From the NCBI RefSeq assembly GCF_034377145.1, contig NZ_CP139710.1, forward strand, positions 62,001 through 126,000: a stretch of DNA of 64,000 bases, read 5' to 3'. The position numbers and the translations under genes were made by a program. The stretch comes from Sulfitobacter sp. OXR-159 (GTDB lineage: Bacteria > Pseudomonadota > Alphaproteobacteria > Rhodobacterales > Rhodobacteraceae). The notes below the pieces were generated by a model. It had not been told where the DNA came from and searched no databases. It saw nothing but the letters and a program-made list of their open reading frames with translations. This document shows positions 29,130-38,828 of this stretch, one piece after another; the first letter of the stretch is position 1; every line of letters starts with the position of its first letter.

Positions 29130-30613
29130 CATTTGCCTCTCCGGACGCTGCATATATCGCAACCTCAAGCGCGCAGTCGAAGCCAGATGAAACACAGCGA
29201 CTGCTTAAAGCCTTCGGGGTAAGCTTGCTGGCAATCTTCGTCGTCTCAGCGCCTAACCTCATAGACCCGTTTATTCGTCACGATGACTACCCTGCACTAT
29301 TTGGCGATGCTCAAATGTTCTGGGGTAAAACCCTCACCGAAGGGCGCTGGCTTAACTACCTTTGGCATTTGCGGGGCATCGCAACCCCCGCTTGGCTGAA
29401 CTTTGCAGCCTATCAGATTCTCTCAGCGCTACTGGCCGCCGCACTCGCGGTGGCAGCAATGGGACGCGAAGGGCACACGTGGTTCATCGCAGCTTTGGCA
29501 TTGTTCATCTTGGGCTCCGTTCCCGCCACCCTTATTTCACTATGGTTTAACACCCTACTCCCCGGCCTCGCCGTCGTGGCGCTATATGCAGTGTTGGGCT
29601 GCTACTTGTCGCAACGCAGCCTTCGCATCCTGCTGCCCCTCTTCGTTATCGTCAGCTTTTGGGCTTACCCGACCTACTCTCTCATCCTGCTTGCCGTCTG
29701 CCTCATGCGTACAAAAAATCGCTCCTTTGCGGATCTTGCTGGGCTCATGGTTCTGTTCATAGCCAGCTTTGCAGCAGCCGTCTTACTCACATATACGATA
29801 AATTGGTACGTACACGGTATCTTCGGCGTACCACTGGCAGACTGGCGAGAGGCGACGCCGGCTTCAGGCCTTACAGGAATGATTGAAAACCTGCCTTACG
29901 TGCTGGAAACATTCAGGATCTTGCTTGTTACCAACTCGTATAACTTCCTGCCCGCCGGCTACTTCCACATTGCCTTATTGATCGTAGCGACGGGCGTTTT
30001 GATCAAGCACGCTCCTAAAGAAGCTCTTTATCTGCATGCGGGCCTTTGGGCCGGCATAGCACTGATGGTGCTACAATCACTTAAGCTCGGCGTTGCGATA
30101 CCCTCGCGCGCATTTAGCTTCGCTTGGATCTACTATGCCGTAATCGTGGTGCGCGCCACGGCCCTGATGAGCCAGCACACCAATCTCTCCGGGCGGCTCA
30201 TGCGCAACTGCACCCTTTTGATCGCTCTGTCCTACTTGCTTCAGACGTTTTTCCAGTATGCCACATACCATCCCTGGCAAGCAGAAACCCGCCTCTTGGC
30301 AGAGAGACTGCGTAACGTAGACCCCGCGATAGAACGTCCCGTCCTCGTTTATGGTGACGTTGAAACGCTGGAGAGCGCGAAGGCTGCTCACCTCCAAAGA
30401 GACTTGGCTCTCACCTTTCGCATCCAGCAGCTGACCGGACATAAGATTGTGCTGTGCCACAGCGAACCTAAAGCCTGCACGGACATCGAACAAACCCGCA
30501 AAGATCAAGGCCTACCCCCAGCTTGGGTCACGGTAGTACCAGACCTTGAGGGTGAAAGACGCTTTACAGAACCCTCCCCCTCAATCGGTGAGGCCGTTGT
30601 CGGCAGCGCCTAG
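29126..30613 (+). CDS. multi-spanning membrane protein, GtrC-like transferase candidate
   Basis: 495 aa with about ten to eleven membrane helices between residues 25 and 385. An early conserved acidic pair follows the first helix (DPFIRHDDYPALFGDAQMFWGK), the position where GT-C transferases keep catalytic aspartates. A C-terminal soluble tail of about 100 residues follows. Position and topology match the third component of gtr clusters, which transfers the flipped sugar onto O-antigen in the periplasm. The substrate is unknown. Last gene of the cluster. Confidence 0.7.
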   Translation: MTFASPDAAYIATSSAQSKPDETQRLLKAFGVSLLAIFVVSAPNLIDPFIRHDDYPALFGDAQMFWGKTLTEGRWLNYLWHLRGIATPAWLNFAAYQILSALLAAALAVAAMGREGHTWFIAALALFILGSVPATLISLWFNTLLPGLAVVALYAVLGCYLSQRSLRILLPLFVIVSFWAYPTYSLILLAVCLMRTKNRSFADLAGLMVLFIASFAAAVLLTYTINWYVHGIFGVPLADWREATPASGLTGMIENLPYVLETFRILLVTNSYNFLPAGYFHIALLIVATGVLIKHAPKEALYLHAGLWAGIALMVLQSLKLGVAIPSRAFSFAWIYYAVIVVRATALMSQHTNLSGRLMRNCTLLIALSYLLQTFFQYATYHPWQAETRLLAERLRNVDPAIERPVLVYGDVETLESAKAAHLQRDLALTFRIQQLTGHKIVLCHSEPKACTDIEQTRKDQGLPPAWVTVVPDLEGERRFTEPSPSIGEAVVGSA

Positions 30614-30889
30614 AAGTCAACATCGGCAACAAAGGCCTGCGTTTGGCTCGGTCTATCTCGACAACCGTTAAACAGCTCATAGGCAGTCAAATTGTCGGGC
30701 ATTAAAGCGTGACGGCTTCAAACGAATAGAGAGCATTTTGGAGCTCATGGCGAAAGAAGCCCCATAAGCAGCTCCATGAGCTCATGCGAGCAAGGATGGA
30801 AATACCTCACGATGTGTCTCGCATGGTGGAGCGCGAGCGCCAAGCGGCATTAGCGATCGGTGGAGCAAGAAATCGCAGTTCTGCCTCCA

Positions 30890-32665
30890 CTACGAACGCG
30901 CCACCAAGTGGCCCCCGCCCACATCATCCAACGTAACAATATTAGGCGGATCCCCAACGGCACGAACCGGACTTGGCGGATCGCTTGCGGCGAGCACCCG
31001 CGCAGGCAGCACGCGGTCAGGATCAGCATGAGGCACAGCTTCGATCAAACGCTGCGTATAGGAGTGGCGCGGATCCCCGAAGACCTGCGCACCTGTCCCC
31101 ATCTCTACGATCTGGCCCAAGTACATCACCGCCACTCGATCTGCGATATTCTCGACCACGGCCATGTCATGGCTGATGAAGAGATAGGACATGCCCATCT
31201 CGCGTTTCAACTCGGCCAGCAGGTCCAGCACTGTAGCTTGAACCGAAACATCAAGCGCCGAGACGCTTTCGTCTGCGATAATCAGTTTCGGATCCAGTGC
31301 GAGCGCGCGCGCGATACAGATACGCTGACGCTGTCCTCCCGAGAACTCATGTGGATAGCGATCAAGCGCATCCTCGCCCAAGCCCACACGTGCAAACAGC
31401 GCGGCGGCCTTCTCGCGGCGGCTTGCTGCTGTGCCCACGCCATGGATCACCAGCGGCTCGCGCACCAAATCACCCGCGGTCATACGGCCATTCAGAGCGG
31501 CCATCGGGTCTTGGAACACCATTTGCAGCTCACGGCTGATCTGTTTGCGCGTTGCGGCATCATTGCCCAGTGGCTTACCTTGAAACCTGATCTCGCCACT
31601 ATGCGGCACCAGACCGGCCAAGGCCCGCGCGATGGTCGACTTTCCACATCCGCTTTCGCCCACAAGAGCAAAGGTTTCGCCCGGATAGATATCAAAGGAC
31701 ACAGCTTCAACCGCATGCACCCGCTGGACCACGCGGCCCAATAGCCCACCGTGCAGATCATAGGCCACCCGCGCTTCGCGCAAGCTAACCAAGGGCTCCG
31801 TACCCGTATCCGGATGTGCCCCATGCCCCTGCCCCATACGCGGAACGGCTGCCAGCAATTGACGCGTATAGGGCTGATCGGGGTTTGAGAAGAGCTTGCG
31901 CACGGACGCGTGTTCAACCATCCGACCACGCTGCATCACCAACACCTCATCGGCCATCTCGGCCACAACGCCCATGTCGTGGGTAATCAAGATCAGCGCT
32001 GTGTTCATATCTCGCGCCAGATCACGCAAAAGATCAAGAACCTCGCGCTGAACCGTCACATCGAGCGCGGTCGTCGGTTCATCTGCAATCAAAATATCAG
32101 GGCGCAGCGCAATGGCCATGGCGATCACGACCCGCTGCCGCATACCGCCCGAAAGCTCATGAGGATATTGCTGCAAACGGCGCTCTGGCTCGGTCAGACG
32201 CACGGCGCGCACGGCTTCAAGCGCGCGTTTGCGAGCCTCAGCCTTTGATACGTCTTCATGCGCACGGATTGCCTCAATCAGTTGCGCACCAATACGCATG
32301 ACCGGATTGAGAGCGGTCATTGGCTCTTGGAAGATCATCGCTATGCGATTGCCGCGCAGCTGTTTCAGCTTGCTTTCAGCGAGCTTGGTCAGGTCTTGCC
32401 CATCGAAATTGATCGCACCGCCTGTGACCCGTACAGCAGGAGGCGGCAGCAGACCCATGATCGCAAGGGAGGTCAGTGATTTACCCGATCCGCTTTCACC
32501 CGCAATCGCCAAGGTCCGGCCCTTATGCAAGGTGAATGACAGATCCTGCACAAGTGGCAGCATGCCCTGCTCGGTCCGGACCGAGATCGACAGGCCGTCC
32601 ACCGTGAGGACCGGCTTGGCCCCCGCGGGTTCCGCCGCGGGGGGAGTTTGCATCGCCACCATCAT
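30890..32665 (-). CDS. fused dipeptide/oligopeptide-type ABC transporter ATPase (DppD-DppF)
   Basis: 591 aa with two complete ATPase cassettes. The first has Walker A GESGSGKSLT, signature LSGGMRQRV and Walker B ILIADEPTTALD. The second has GESGCGKSTI, FSGGQRQRI and LIIADESVSALD. Each cassette has the C-terminal oligopeptide-transporter extension (PDQPYTRQLL, PRHSYTQRLI). It drives import through the two permeases of this operon. Start overlaps the formamidase stop by 4 bp. Last gene of the operon. Confidence 0.95.
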   Translation of the reverse strand: MMVAMQTPPAAEPAGAKPVLTVDGLSISVRTEQGMLPLVQDLSFTLHKGRTLAIAGESGSGKSLTSLAIMGLLPPPAVRVTGGAINFDGQDLTKLAESKLKQLRGNRIAMIFQEPMTALNPVMRIGAQLIEAIRAHEDVSKAEARKRALEAVRAVRLTEPERRLQQYPHELSGGMRQRVVIAMAIALRPDILIADEPTTALDVTVQREVLDLLRDLARDMNTALILITHDMGVVAEMADEVLVMQRGRMVEHASVRKLFSNPDQPYTRQLLAAVPRMGQGHGAHPDTGTEPLVSLREARVAYDLHGGLLGRVVQRVHAVEAVSFDIYPGETFALVGESGCGKSTIARALAGLVPHSGEIRFQGKPLGNDAATRKQISRELQMVFQDPMAALNGRMTAGDLVREPLVIHGVGTAASRREKAAALFARVGLGEDALDRYPHEFSGGQRQRICIARALALDPKLIIADESVSALDVSVQATVLDLLAELKREMGMSYLFISHDMAVVENIADRVAVMYLGQIVEMGTGAQVFGDPRHSYTQRLIEAVPHADPDRVLPARVLAASDPPSPVRAVGDPPNIVTLDDVGGGHLVARS

Positions 32666-33609
32666 TCGAAGACACAGCGCGGGAAATAGAAGGACACAAT
32701 CCAGTTTGGCATGTCCACGATTTCCGAGATGCGCAGATCGCCACAGGTGGAAACCAGCATATAGGCATCCTCCGGCGCCAAACCTTGCGTGGCGCAGAGC
32801 AGGTCGACCATTTGGCTTACCGCATCCCGTGCGCCCGTCATCAGATCCGGCCCGATCCCGGTGGTGACTTCATAGCCTTTGGCATCAAGGTGGTTGGTCA
32901 CCGGCCCCGGTGTTGTGAACCGCGGCATCTTCAGCTGCGCATCTTTGACCAGATCAAGCGTCACCGTGGCGTTCATTGGGCTCTCGATGGCGGTGCCGCA
33001 GACCTCGCCGTCGCCCTGTGCCGCATGGGTATCCCCGATGGAGAACAATCCGCCCGCCACCTCGACCGGTAGATAGAGCGTAGTGCCTGCTGCCAGATCG
33101 CGAATGTCGAGATTACCGCCCACACGCCGCGGCGGCACGATGGAGTGCAAGCCGTCTTCGGCCAGCGCACAGCCAATGGTTCCCGCGAAGGGTTTGAGCG
33201 GTACGCGGCCATGTTTGCCAAAAAGCGCCGGCGCCAACGTGTCAGGGTCATAGTCCCAGATCGTCAGCGCGGGGTCAGTAAATTGATCAGCCAAGAGACC
33301 AAAACCCGGGATATTGGCGGTCCAGCCAAACCCCGAAGGGGTGAACCCCTCGATGGTAATCTTGAGCGCATCGCCCGGCTCCGCGCCTTCGACATAGATC
33401 GGACCCGAAACCGGGTTGATCTTGCCAAAATCCAACGTCTCAACGTCTTTGACCGTGCTGTCTTTGGTCAGCTGACCGGCAGAACTGTCATGGCAGTGGA
33501 ATTCGAGCGTGGACCCAGGGGCCACCGTCTCGGCTAGGACAAGCGCGTTGTCCCAGCCAAAATGATGATGGCGTCCGTGGATCGTATAGTCAGGACATTT
33601 ATTGCACAT
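32662..33609 (-). CDS. acetamidase/formamidase family hydrolase
   Basis: 315 aa, FmdA/AmdA family, which hydrolyses formamide or acetamide to the acid plus ammonia in the cytoplasm. Family landmarks: the GxxxEFHCHDSSAGQL-type segment near the start, PVSGPIYVEGAEPGDAL, FGWTANIPGFGLL and GDTHAAQGDGEVCGTAIE, with metal-coordinating histidine and acids. The start overlaps the stop of the solute-binding protein by 11 bp. Its place inside an uptake operon says the imported solute is an amide or carries one. Confidence 0.92.
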   Translation of the reverse strand: MCNKCPDYTIHGRHHHFGWDNALVLAETVAPGSTLEFHCHDSSAGQLTKDSTVKDVETLDFGKINPVSGPIYVEGAEPGDALKITIEGFTPSGFGWTANIPGFGLLADQFTDPALTIWDYDPDTLAPALFGKHGRVPLKPFAGTIGCALAEDGLHSIVPPRRVGGNLDIRDLAAGTTLYLPVEVAGGLFSIGDTHAAQGDGEVCGTAIESPMNATVTLDLVKDAQLKMPRFTTPGPVTNHLDAKGYEVTTGIGPDLMTGARDAVSQMVDLLCATQGLAPEDAYMLVSTCGDLRISEIVDMPNWIVSFYFPRCVFE

Positions 33610-35239
33610 CGTTTACATACACATAGTCATAGTTGACGGGGATCGAGACGGGATCGACGTAGAGCGCATCAGCGCCGCCCATCCGCTCGGATTTCATGGT
33701 GTAGCGCTGTTCGTTGAACACCGGCACCCAAGGCGCGTCTTCCATGATCTTCATGTAGACGTCGGACCATTTTTGCAGCCGCGCCTCCGCGGCATCGGGG
33801 TCGGTCATGCTATCGGCCTCGGTGGCCATCGCATCGACCTCTTCGTTGCAGTACCACGACCAGTTCCAACCGCCCTGAACTGCACCAGCACAGCCCAGAA
33901 TTGGGCCATAGAAGTTCGATGCATCGGGGAAGTCGGCAATCCATGCCATTCCGCCCGACCAGATCATTGGCGCTTGGTCTTCTTCACCGCCCGCAGCAAT
34001 GACACTTGCCTGCGCCAGAGATTGGATCGAGGCGTCGATGCCGATCTTGCTCAGGTCCTGCTGGATCGCCTGTGCGATACGCGGATTGGGGTCCGTGTTC
34101 ATCACGTAGAGCTCTGTCTCGAACCCATCGGCGAAGCCCGCCTCGGCCAACATGTCTTTGGCTTTTTCCGGGTCATAGGCGTAGCCTTCATAACCTTCGG
34201 TATAGCCGGGCATCGAAGGGGGCAGCGGTTGGGTCGCCGGCACGGCGCGACCGTTAATCACTTGCGTGATCCGCTCTTTGTTGATCGCCATGTTCACCGC
34301 GCGGCGCACATCCGCGTTGTCAAAGGGCGGCATTTTTGTGTTGAGGGTAATATAGCCGGTATGCAGCTGGCCTCCTTCAACCACGCGAGCCGCCTGCTCT
34401 GGATCATTCATGACCTCTTGGAATTTGGCTGGCGGGATGCCATCGCCGGGCACGTCCACTTCGCCGTTCTGAAGACGCAGAAGCGCCACGATCGGCTCTT
34501 GACCCACTTCAAAGGTCACGCTGTCGAGATAGGGCAGCCCCTCGCGCCAGTAGTCTTCGTTTTTTTCAAATACGAGGCGTTGGCCAATGGTCCACTCCCC
34601 CAGCTTAAACGCGCCGGTGCCCATCGCGGTCTTGCCGAAATCAGCGCCCGCTTCTTCGACCGCTTCTTTCGCCACCACCGCGGCAAAGTTCAGGCCCATG
34701 ACATGCAGGAAGGTCGCATCGGGGCGCGACAGGGTAATCTCTACAGTCAGCGGATCGATGACTTTGACGCCCTCAAGGGTCTCCGTCTCACCGTTGGAAA
34801 TCGCATCAAAGCCTGCGATAGAGGCAAAGAAACCCGCACCAGGGCTTTGGGTCTTGGGGTTGGTGACGCGGTCGAGCGAGTATTTGACATCCTCAGCGGT
34901 CATCTCGCGGCCATTGTGGAATTTCACGTCCTCGCGCAGCTTGAAGGTAAAAACCTTACCGTCTTCGGAAATCTCGTAGCTTTCCGCCAGACCGGGGCGC
35001 AGGTCGGTGGTGCCGGGGGCATAATCCATCAACCCGTCGTAAAGCGATTTGATCATCGACCAGTTCTGCCAGTCATAGCCAATGGCCGGGTCGAGCGTGG
35101 CCACATCATCCTTGTAGGTAATGGTGATATTGCCGCCCGACTTGGCGTTCGGGTCCATATCGGAATGGCCGTCAGCAAAGGCTATGGCGGGCAAAGCAAG
35201 CGCTGCGACCAGCGCCGTAGAGGTCAGGAACTTCTTCAT
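33599..35239 (-). CDS. ABC transporter solute-binding protein, family 5 (DppA-like)
   Basis: 546 aa with a clear Sec signal peptide (KKFLTSTALVAALALPAIAFA-DG). The family 5 signature follows: FTFKLREDVKFHNGREMTAEDVKYSLDR. Periplasmic receptor for peptides or, here, probably amide-containing solutes. Good Shine-Dalgarno (aaggagag) before the ATG. Preceded by dppB with a gap of about 40 bp. Confidence 0.95.
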   Translation of the reverse strand: MKKFLTSTALVAALALPAIAFADGHSDMDPNAKSGGNITITYKDDVATLDPAIGYDWQNWSMIKSLYDGLMDYAPGTTDLRPGLAESYEISEDGKVFTFKLREDVKFHNGREMTAEDVKYSLDRVTNPKTQSPGAGFFASIAGFDAISNGETETLEGVKVIDPLTVEITLSRPDATFLHVMGLNFAAVVAKEAVEEAGADFGKTAMGTGAFKLGEWTIGQRLVFEKNEDYWREGLPYLDSVTFEVGQEPIVALLRLQNGEVDVPGDGIPPAKFQEVMNDPEQAARVVEGGQLHTGYITLNTKMPPFDNADVRRAVNMAINKERITQVINGRAVPATQPLPPSMPGYTEGYEGYAYDPEKAKDMLAEAGFADGFETELYVMNTDPNPRIAQAIQQDLSKIGIDASIQSLAQASVIAAGGEEDQAPMIWSGGMAWIADFPDASNFYGPILGCAGAVQGGWNWSWYCNEEVDAMATEADSMTDPDAAEARLQKWSDVYMKIMEDAPWVPVFNEQRYTMKSERMGGADALYVDPVSIPVNYDYVYVNDVQ

Positions 35240-35278
35240 TTTCGTCTCTCCTTGTTGGATCGTTTTTTGATTTGAGAT

Positions 35279-36199
35279 TTAGCGGACCTTGATCCGCGGG
35301 TCGGCAAATAGCGTGGCAATGTCGGCCACGAGATTGCCAAGCACGATGGCGCAGGCCGAAACCAGCGTGACGCCCATGATGATTGGAATGTCGACACGCT
35401 GGATCGCTTGCCATGCAAGCTGACCGATGCCGGGCCAACCAAAGACAGATTCAACGATCACGATGCCGCCCATAAAGATGCCGATATCGATGCCGATCAT
35501 CGCAATGACGGGCAAGATCGCATTGGGCAGCGCATGGCGCAGCAGCACCCGCGCCCGCGACAGACCTTTTGCATGGGCCGTTCGGATGAAGTCTTGGCGC
35601 AATACGTCGATCATCGAAGACCGCATCATGCGACTATACCAACCCGAGCCGAGGATACCCAAGGTCAGCGCGGGCAACACCAGATGCCCGAAAGTGCCGT
35701 AGCCGCCGATAGGGAACCAACCCAGCTGGACCGCAAAAACATAAAGCAGCAAAAGCCCTACGACGAACTGCGGCGCGCTCACGCCAATAAAGGACGCAAT
35801 CATCAACGTGTTGTCGGTGGTGGTACCGCGGCGCAAAGCCGCGATAATGCCCATGCCTAAGCCCAGCACCAATTCCGCTGAAATCGCGCCGACCATCAAC
35901 AAAAGCGTTGCAGGCAAACGCGCTGCAATCAGCGCGCTCACTTCGGTTTTCTGCAGGTAAGACCGGCCAAGATCGAACTGCAGAAGGTCCATCAGGTAGC
36001 GCCAGTATTGCACGATGAAGGGCTGATCGAGGCCTAATTGCTCACGGATGTTCGCGACAGTCTGCGCGGTCGCTGACCGCCCGGCGATCTGGCGCACCGG
36101 GTCGGAAGGCAGCAGGTAGAGCAACGCGAAGGTGATGAAAGATACTCCCAGCAGGATCATGGCGGATTGCAGCAAACGGCGGCCGAGGAAATTAATCAT
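35279..36199 (-). CDS. ABC transporter permease, DppB-like
   Basis: 306 aa with six membrane helices. N-terminal FLGRRLLQSAMILLGVSFITFAL is typical of DppB/OppB. The EAA loop is LSRARVLLRHALPNAILPVIAMIG. Its start overlaps the stop of dppC by 4 bp. Confidence 0.95.
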   Translation of the reverse strand: MINFLGRRLLQSAMILLGVSFITFALLYLLPSDPVRQIAGRSATAQTVANIREQLGLDQPFIVQYWRYLMDLLQFDLGRSYLQKTEVSALIAARLPATLLLMVGAISAELVLGLGMGIIAALRRGTTTDNTLMIASFIGVSAPQFVVGLLLLYVFAVQLGWFPIGGYGTFGHLVLPALTLGILGSGWYSRMMRSSMIDVLRQDFIRTAHAKGLSRARVLLRHALPNAILPVIAMIGIDIGIFMGGIVIVESVFGWPGIGQLAWQAIQRVDIPIIMGVTLVSACAIVLGNLVADIATLFADPRIKVR

Positions 36200-37086
36200 T
36201 GGTCCTGCCCTCTTTGTGTCGGGTCGAGCACATCGCGGAGCGCATCACCCACAAGGTTGAAGGCCAGCGCCAAAATCACGATTGCCAAACCTGGAAAGAA
36301 CACGAGCCAAGGCGCGGCCTGGAAATAGGTCTGGTTCTCAAAAATGATGTTGCCCCAGCTCGGTGTGGGCGGCTGCACGCCGACCCCGAGATAGCTAAGC
36401 GTCGCCTCCAACAGCACAGTGGTGGAGATGCCGAGCGTGCCCCAGACGATGATCATCGGCACCAGATGCGGCAGAATATGGCGAAACAAAATGCGCAGAT
36501 GCCCTGCGCCCAAAGTCTTTTCCGCTGCAATGAACTCACGCTGCGACAAGGATGACGTCTCTGTATAGATCACCCGTGCGGTCTGCACCCAGTTCACCGT
36601 GGCAATCACCAACGCCACGATCCACAACGATGGTTGGAAGATCGCCGCAAGGCAGATCGCCAGCAACAGCGCCGGAAAGGCCATCATCAGGTCCGTAAGC
36701 CGCATCAGCGCACTCCCAATGAAGCCGCGGAAATAACCTGCTGTGATGCCGATCAGGGTCCCGATCACCAGTGCCACCCCATTCGCCACCAGCCCGATAA
36801 TCAGAGATGTGCGCGCCCCGTATAGAATGCGGGTCAACAGATCGCGTCCCAACAGGTCCGTCCCCAGTGGAAACTGTGCTCCCGGCGGCATCGGTGCACC
36901 CTGTAGCGTCAGCCCGTCGAACATCTGGTCATTGGGCTCATAGGGTGTGAGCCATGGCGCAAAGATCGCCCCAAAAAACGTCAGCGCAATCAACGCAAGG
37001 CCAACGAGCGCCAGTTTACGGCGGCGCAGACGGGTCCATACCGAGGGTGCAGCACTGCGCAGGGTGGCAGGTTCAATTGCAGTCAC
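36196..37086 (-). CDS. ABC transporter permease, DppC-like
   Basis: 296 aa from the GTG at 37086, chosen because GAAGGA lies seven bases upstream and the length then matches DppC. A longer frame opens at 37206 inside amiR with unlikely residues. Six membrane helices; N-terminal RRRKLALVGLALIALTFFGAIFAPWLTPYEPN is diagnostic. The EAA loop is LGAGHLRILFRHILPHLVPMIIV. The start overlaps the amiR stop by 14 bp, so translation is coupled. Confidence 0.93.
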   Translation of the reverse strand: MTAIEPATLRSAAPSVWTRLRRRKLALVGLALIALTFFGAIFAPWLTPYEPNDQMFDGLTLQGAPMPPGAQFPLGTDLLGRDLLTRILYGARTSLIIGLVANGVALVIGTLIGITAGYFRGFIGSALMRLTDLMMAFPALLLAICLAAIFQPSLWIVALVIATVNWVQTARVIYTETSSLSQREFIAAEKTLGAGHLRILFRHILPHLVPMIIVWGTLGISTTVLLEATLSYLGVGVQPPTPSWGNIIFENQTYFQAAPWLVFFPGLAIVILALAFNLVGDALRDVLDPTQRGQDQ

Positions 37087-37672
37087 GCAAATTTCCTTCG
37101 TCTTTAGCATTTTCGACGATGCGCAACGCAGCATCCTCAACATTGATGCGCCAAGCCATCGCCATTTGTCGCAGCTGGTCATAAGCGGCGTCTTGGGATT
37201 TGCCATGCGCTGACAGCAATGCCACCGCCTGCACCACGGTTTGGCGCGCGGATACGCGATGGCGCAGTTGCTTGATCTGAGCGTTCAGGCTTTGGCGCAG
37301 TTCAAACGAATGATGCGCCATCAGCAGCGCTGAGAAGGCACCACTTGATCCCACCGGTTTGAGCAGCAATGCATCTGCGCCCATGCGCGCGGCCCATTCA
37401 ATCCGCCCGGGCGCTTCGGACCCAACGAGGGCGATCATTGGCATCGGGGCTTTGCCCGGTTCCCAAGGGAACTGTGCGTCATAGCCCATGTCTGTATCGT
37501 AAAAGACAAAATCCGCCGTAATGGCCCAAGCTGGAAGGTCTGGCCAGGCATGGATAACCCTCAGACCGATCGCCTTGAGTTGGCGCATTAGAGCCGCAGC
37601 ATGATCGGGCACGGGATGCACGACTAAGGCGCAGGCCTGATCGAGATTGGGGATACCAAGAAGGCCCGCCAT
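37073..37672 (-). CDS. amiR: AmiR-like ANTAR-domain transcription antiterminator
   Basis: 199 aa. The N-terminal about 120 residues form a receiver-like domain that lacks the usual phosphorylation acid cluster, as in Pseudomonas AmiR. A coiled-coil linker (LNAQIKQLRHRVSARQTVVQAVALL) leads into the ANTAR RNA-binding domain (AAYDQLRQMAMAWRINVEDAALRIVENA). Such proteins bind a paired-hairpin leader RNA and prevent terminator formation. The gene's start overlaps the amiC stop. A terminator-like hairpin lies in the operon leader (38764-38803), the expected target class. Confidence 0.9.
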   Translation of the reverse strand: MAGLLGIPNLDQACALVVHPVPDHAAALMRQLKAIGLRVIHAWPDLPAWAITADFVFYDTDMGYDAQFPWEPGKAPMPMIALVGSEAPGRIEWAARMGADALLLKPVGSSGAFSALLMAHHSFELRQSLNAQIKQLRHRVSARQTVVQAVALLSAHGKSQDAAYDQLRQMAMAWRINVEDAALRIVENAKDEGNLRDCN

Positions 37673-38748
37673 CAGGACACGACGCTCAGGCGGGGGCGGT
37701 CAATACGCGGGTGGCGCGCGGGCCGGGTCAGATAGGGATCAGGCGCCACGTCCGACCAATGGTGCAACACTTTGAAAACCCCATCGCGCACCTGTGCCAC
37801 ATCAACCTCAAGCGTGCTGTGATGGGTTGCGGGATCTATTCCAAAAAGATCGCCCTGTTCGGCGATGAAACTTTCAAAGGGTTGTTCGCCTTGAGACACG
37901 AGCATCGCCGCCAAGGTATGTACAGATTGCCGCGAGATATTCTCAAATGAGGAATCCCGCCCGCCCTCGCTTTGAGAGGCACAAAAGTGCGGCCCCACTG
38001 ACACCAGCCCTTCAGCCGCATCCCCCAAGAGTGGTAGCTCTGCTTCCGTCAGGTTGCACGACACCACCGGGCATTGCTCTGGACGAAAATGCGGATCCCG
38101 CCGACCTAGGTCGGCATAGGCCCGCAAAAAGGCATAGGAGCTGGCGCCAACCAATGAGTTAAGGATGAACCGGGGCCGTAGGCTTTCGATCTCAGCGATC
38201 AGCGTGGCGATGTCTTCCTCGCCCAAGGGCAGATAGCGTTCGCCCAGAACCTTCCCGCCAGCGTCTTCAACCCTCATGCGCGCCACACGACAGGTCTCCC
38301 AGCCCCAAATATAGTTCGAGCCGATCAGATAAGGCATGGTGCCGAAGTTGCCGAAACACCAGCTCAGCAAAGGCAACAGATGCTGGTTCGCGCAGGCATG
38401 ATTGTAGATCACCCTGTTTGACGTTTCGAATCCCTCGAAGGGGAGATTGTACCAAAGCATCGCATTGGTCCGGTCGAGCGTGGGGATTACCTCTTTGCGC
38501 GAAGATGAGGTCACACAGCCAAAAACGTGACGCGCTTTCGAACTTTCCAGAATCTCAGCACAAAGCGGTGCATAGCGCTCCAACTGCCCCTTGGGGTCTC
38601 GAACAATAGGCTGGAAACGGATGGGATTGGAGGGATCGGCGTTGATCTCCTCAACCCCAGCGAGCGTCCCGCGCAGAACCGCCTGCGATATAGCCGCATA
38701 GGTGCCCGAACTTGAATAGAGCACGCCAAGATCAACGGTTCGTTTCAC
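37672..38748 (-). CDS. amiC: AmiC-like cytoplasmic amide sensor (periplasmic-binding-protein fold)
   Basis: 358 aa from the GTG at 38748. GGGG lies just ahead of that codon and the AmiC-type start (VDLGVLYSSSGTYAAISQAV) follows at once. An upstream-extended frame to 39021 runs through the terminator and is rejected. No signal peptide, as expected for a cytoplasmic sensor. Markers: EEINAD, RDPKGQLERYAPLCAEIL, FGCVTSSSRKEV and IGSNYIWGWETCRV. In Pseudomonas, AmiC holds AmiR inactive until amide binds. First gene of the amide operon. Confidence 0.9.
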   Translation of the reverse strand: MKRTVDLGVLYSSSGTYAAISQAVLRGTLAGVEEINADPSNPIRFQPIVRDPKGQLERYAPLCAEILESSKARHVFGCVTSSSRKEVIPTLDRTNAMLWYNLPFEGFETSNRVIYNHACANQHLLPLLSWCFGNFGTMPYLIGSNYIWGWETCRVARMRVEDAGGKVLGERYLPLGEEDIATLIAEIESLRPRFILNSLVGASSYAFLRAYADLGRRDPHFRPEQCPVVSCNLTEAELPLLGDAAEGLVSVGPHFCASQSEGGRDSSFENISRQSVHTLAAMLVSQGEQPFESFIAEQGDLFGIDPATHHSTLEVDVAQVRDGVFKVLHHWSDVAPDPYLTRPARHPRIDRPRLSVVS

Positions 38749-38763
38749 TTTTACCCCAAAAAC

Positions 38764-38803
38764 AAAAAAAGCCCCACGCGCACTGAGAAGTGCGACATGA
38801 GGC
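38764..38803 (-). promoter_or_regulatory. leader terminator/attenuator of the amide operon
   Basis: On the minus strand a 14-bp stem with G-U pairs (gcctcatg + cgcact, loop tctc, agtgcg + cgtggggc) is followed by seven T. It ends about 15 bases before the amiC GTG, so it would block the whole operon unless bypassed. A second small hairpin (gcgg-atacat-ccgc, 38815-38828) sits just upstream, giving the two-hairpin layout of ANTAR-controlled leaders. The six-base loop has A at position 1 but C rather than G at position 4, so the match is imperfect. Confidence 0.75.
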
Positions 38804-38828
38804 CCGAATGCCATGCGGATGTATCCGC

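Noticed and set aside
33602..35275. 557-codon plus-strand open frame antisense to the solute-binding protein
   Set aside because: It mirrors the high-GC codon pattern of the real gene, which has a signal peptide, family motifs and operon overlaps.
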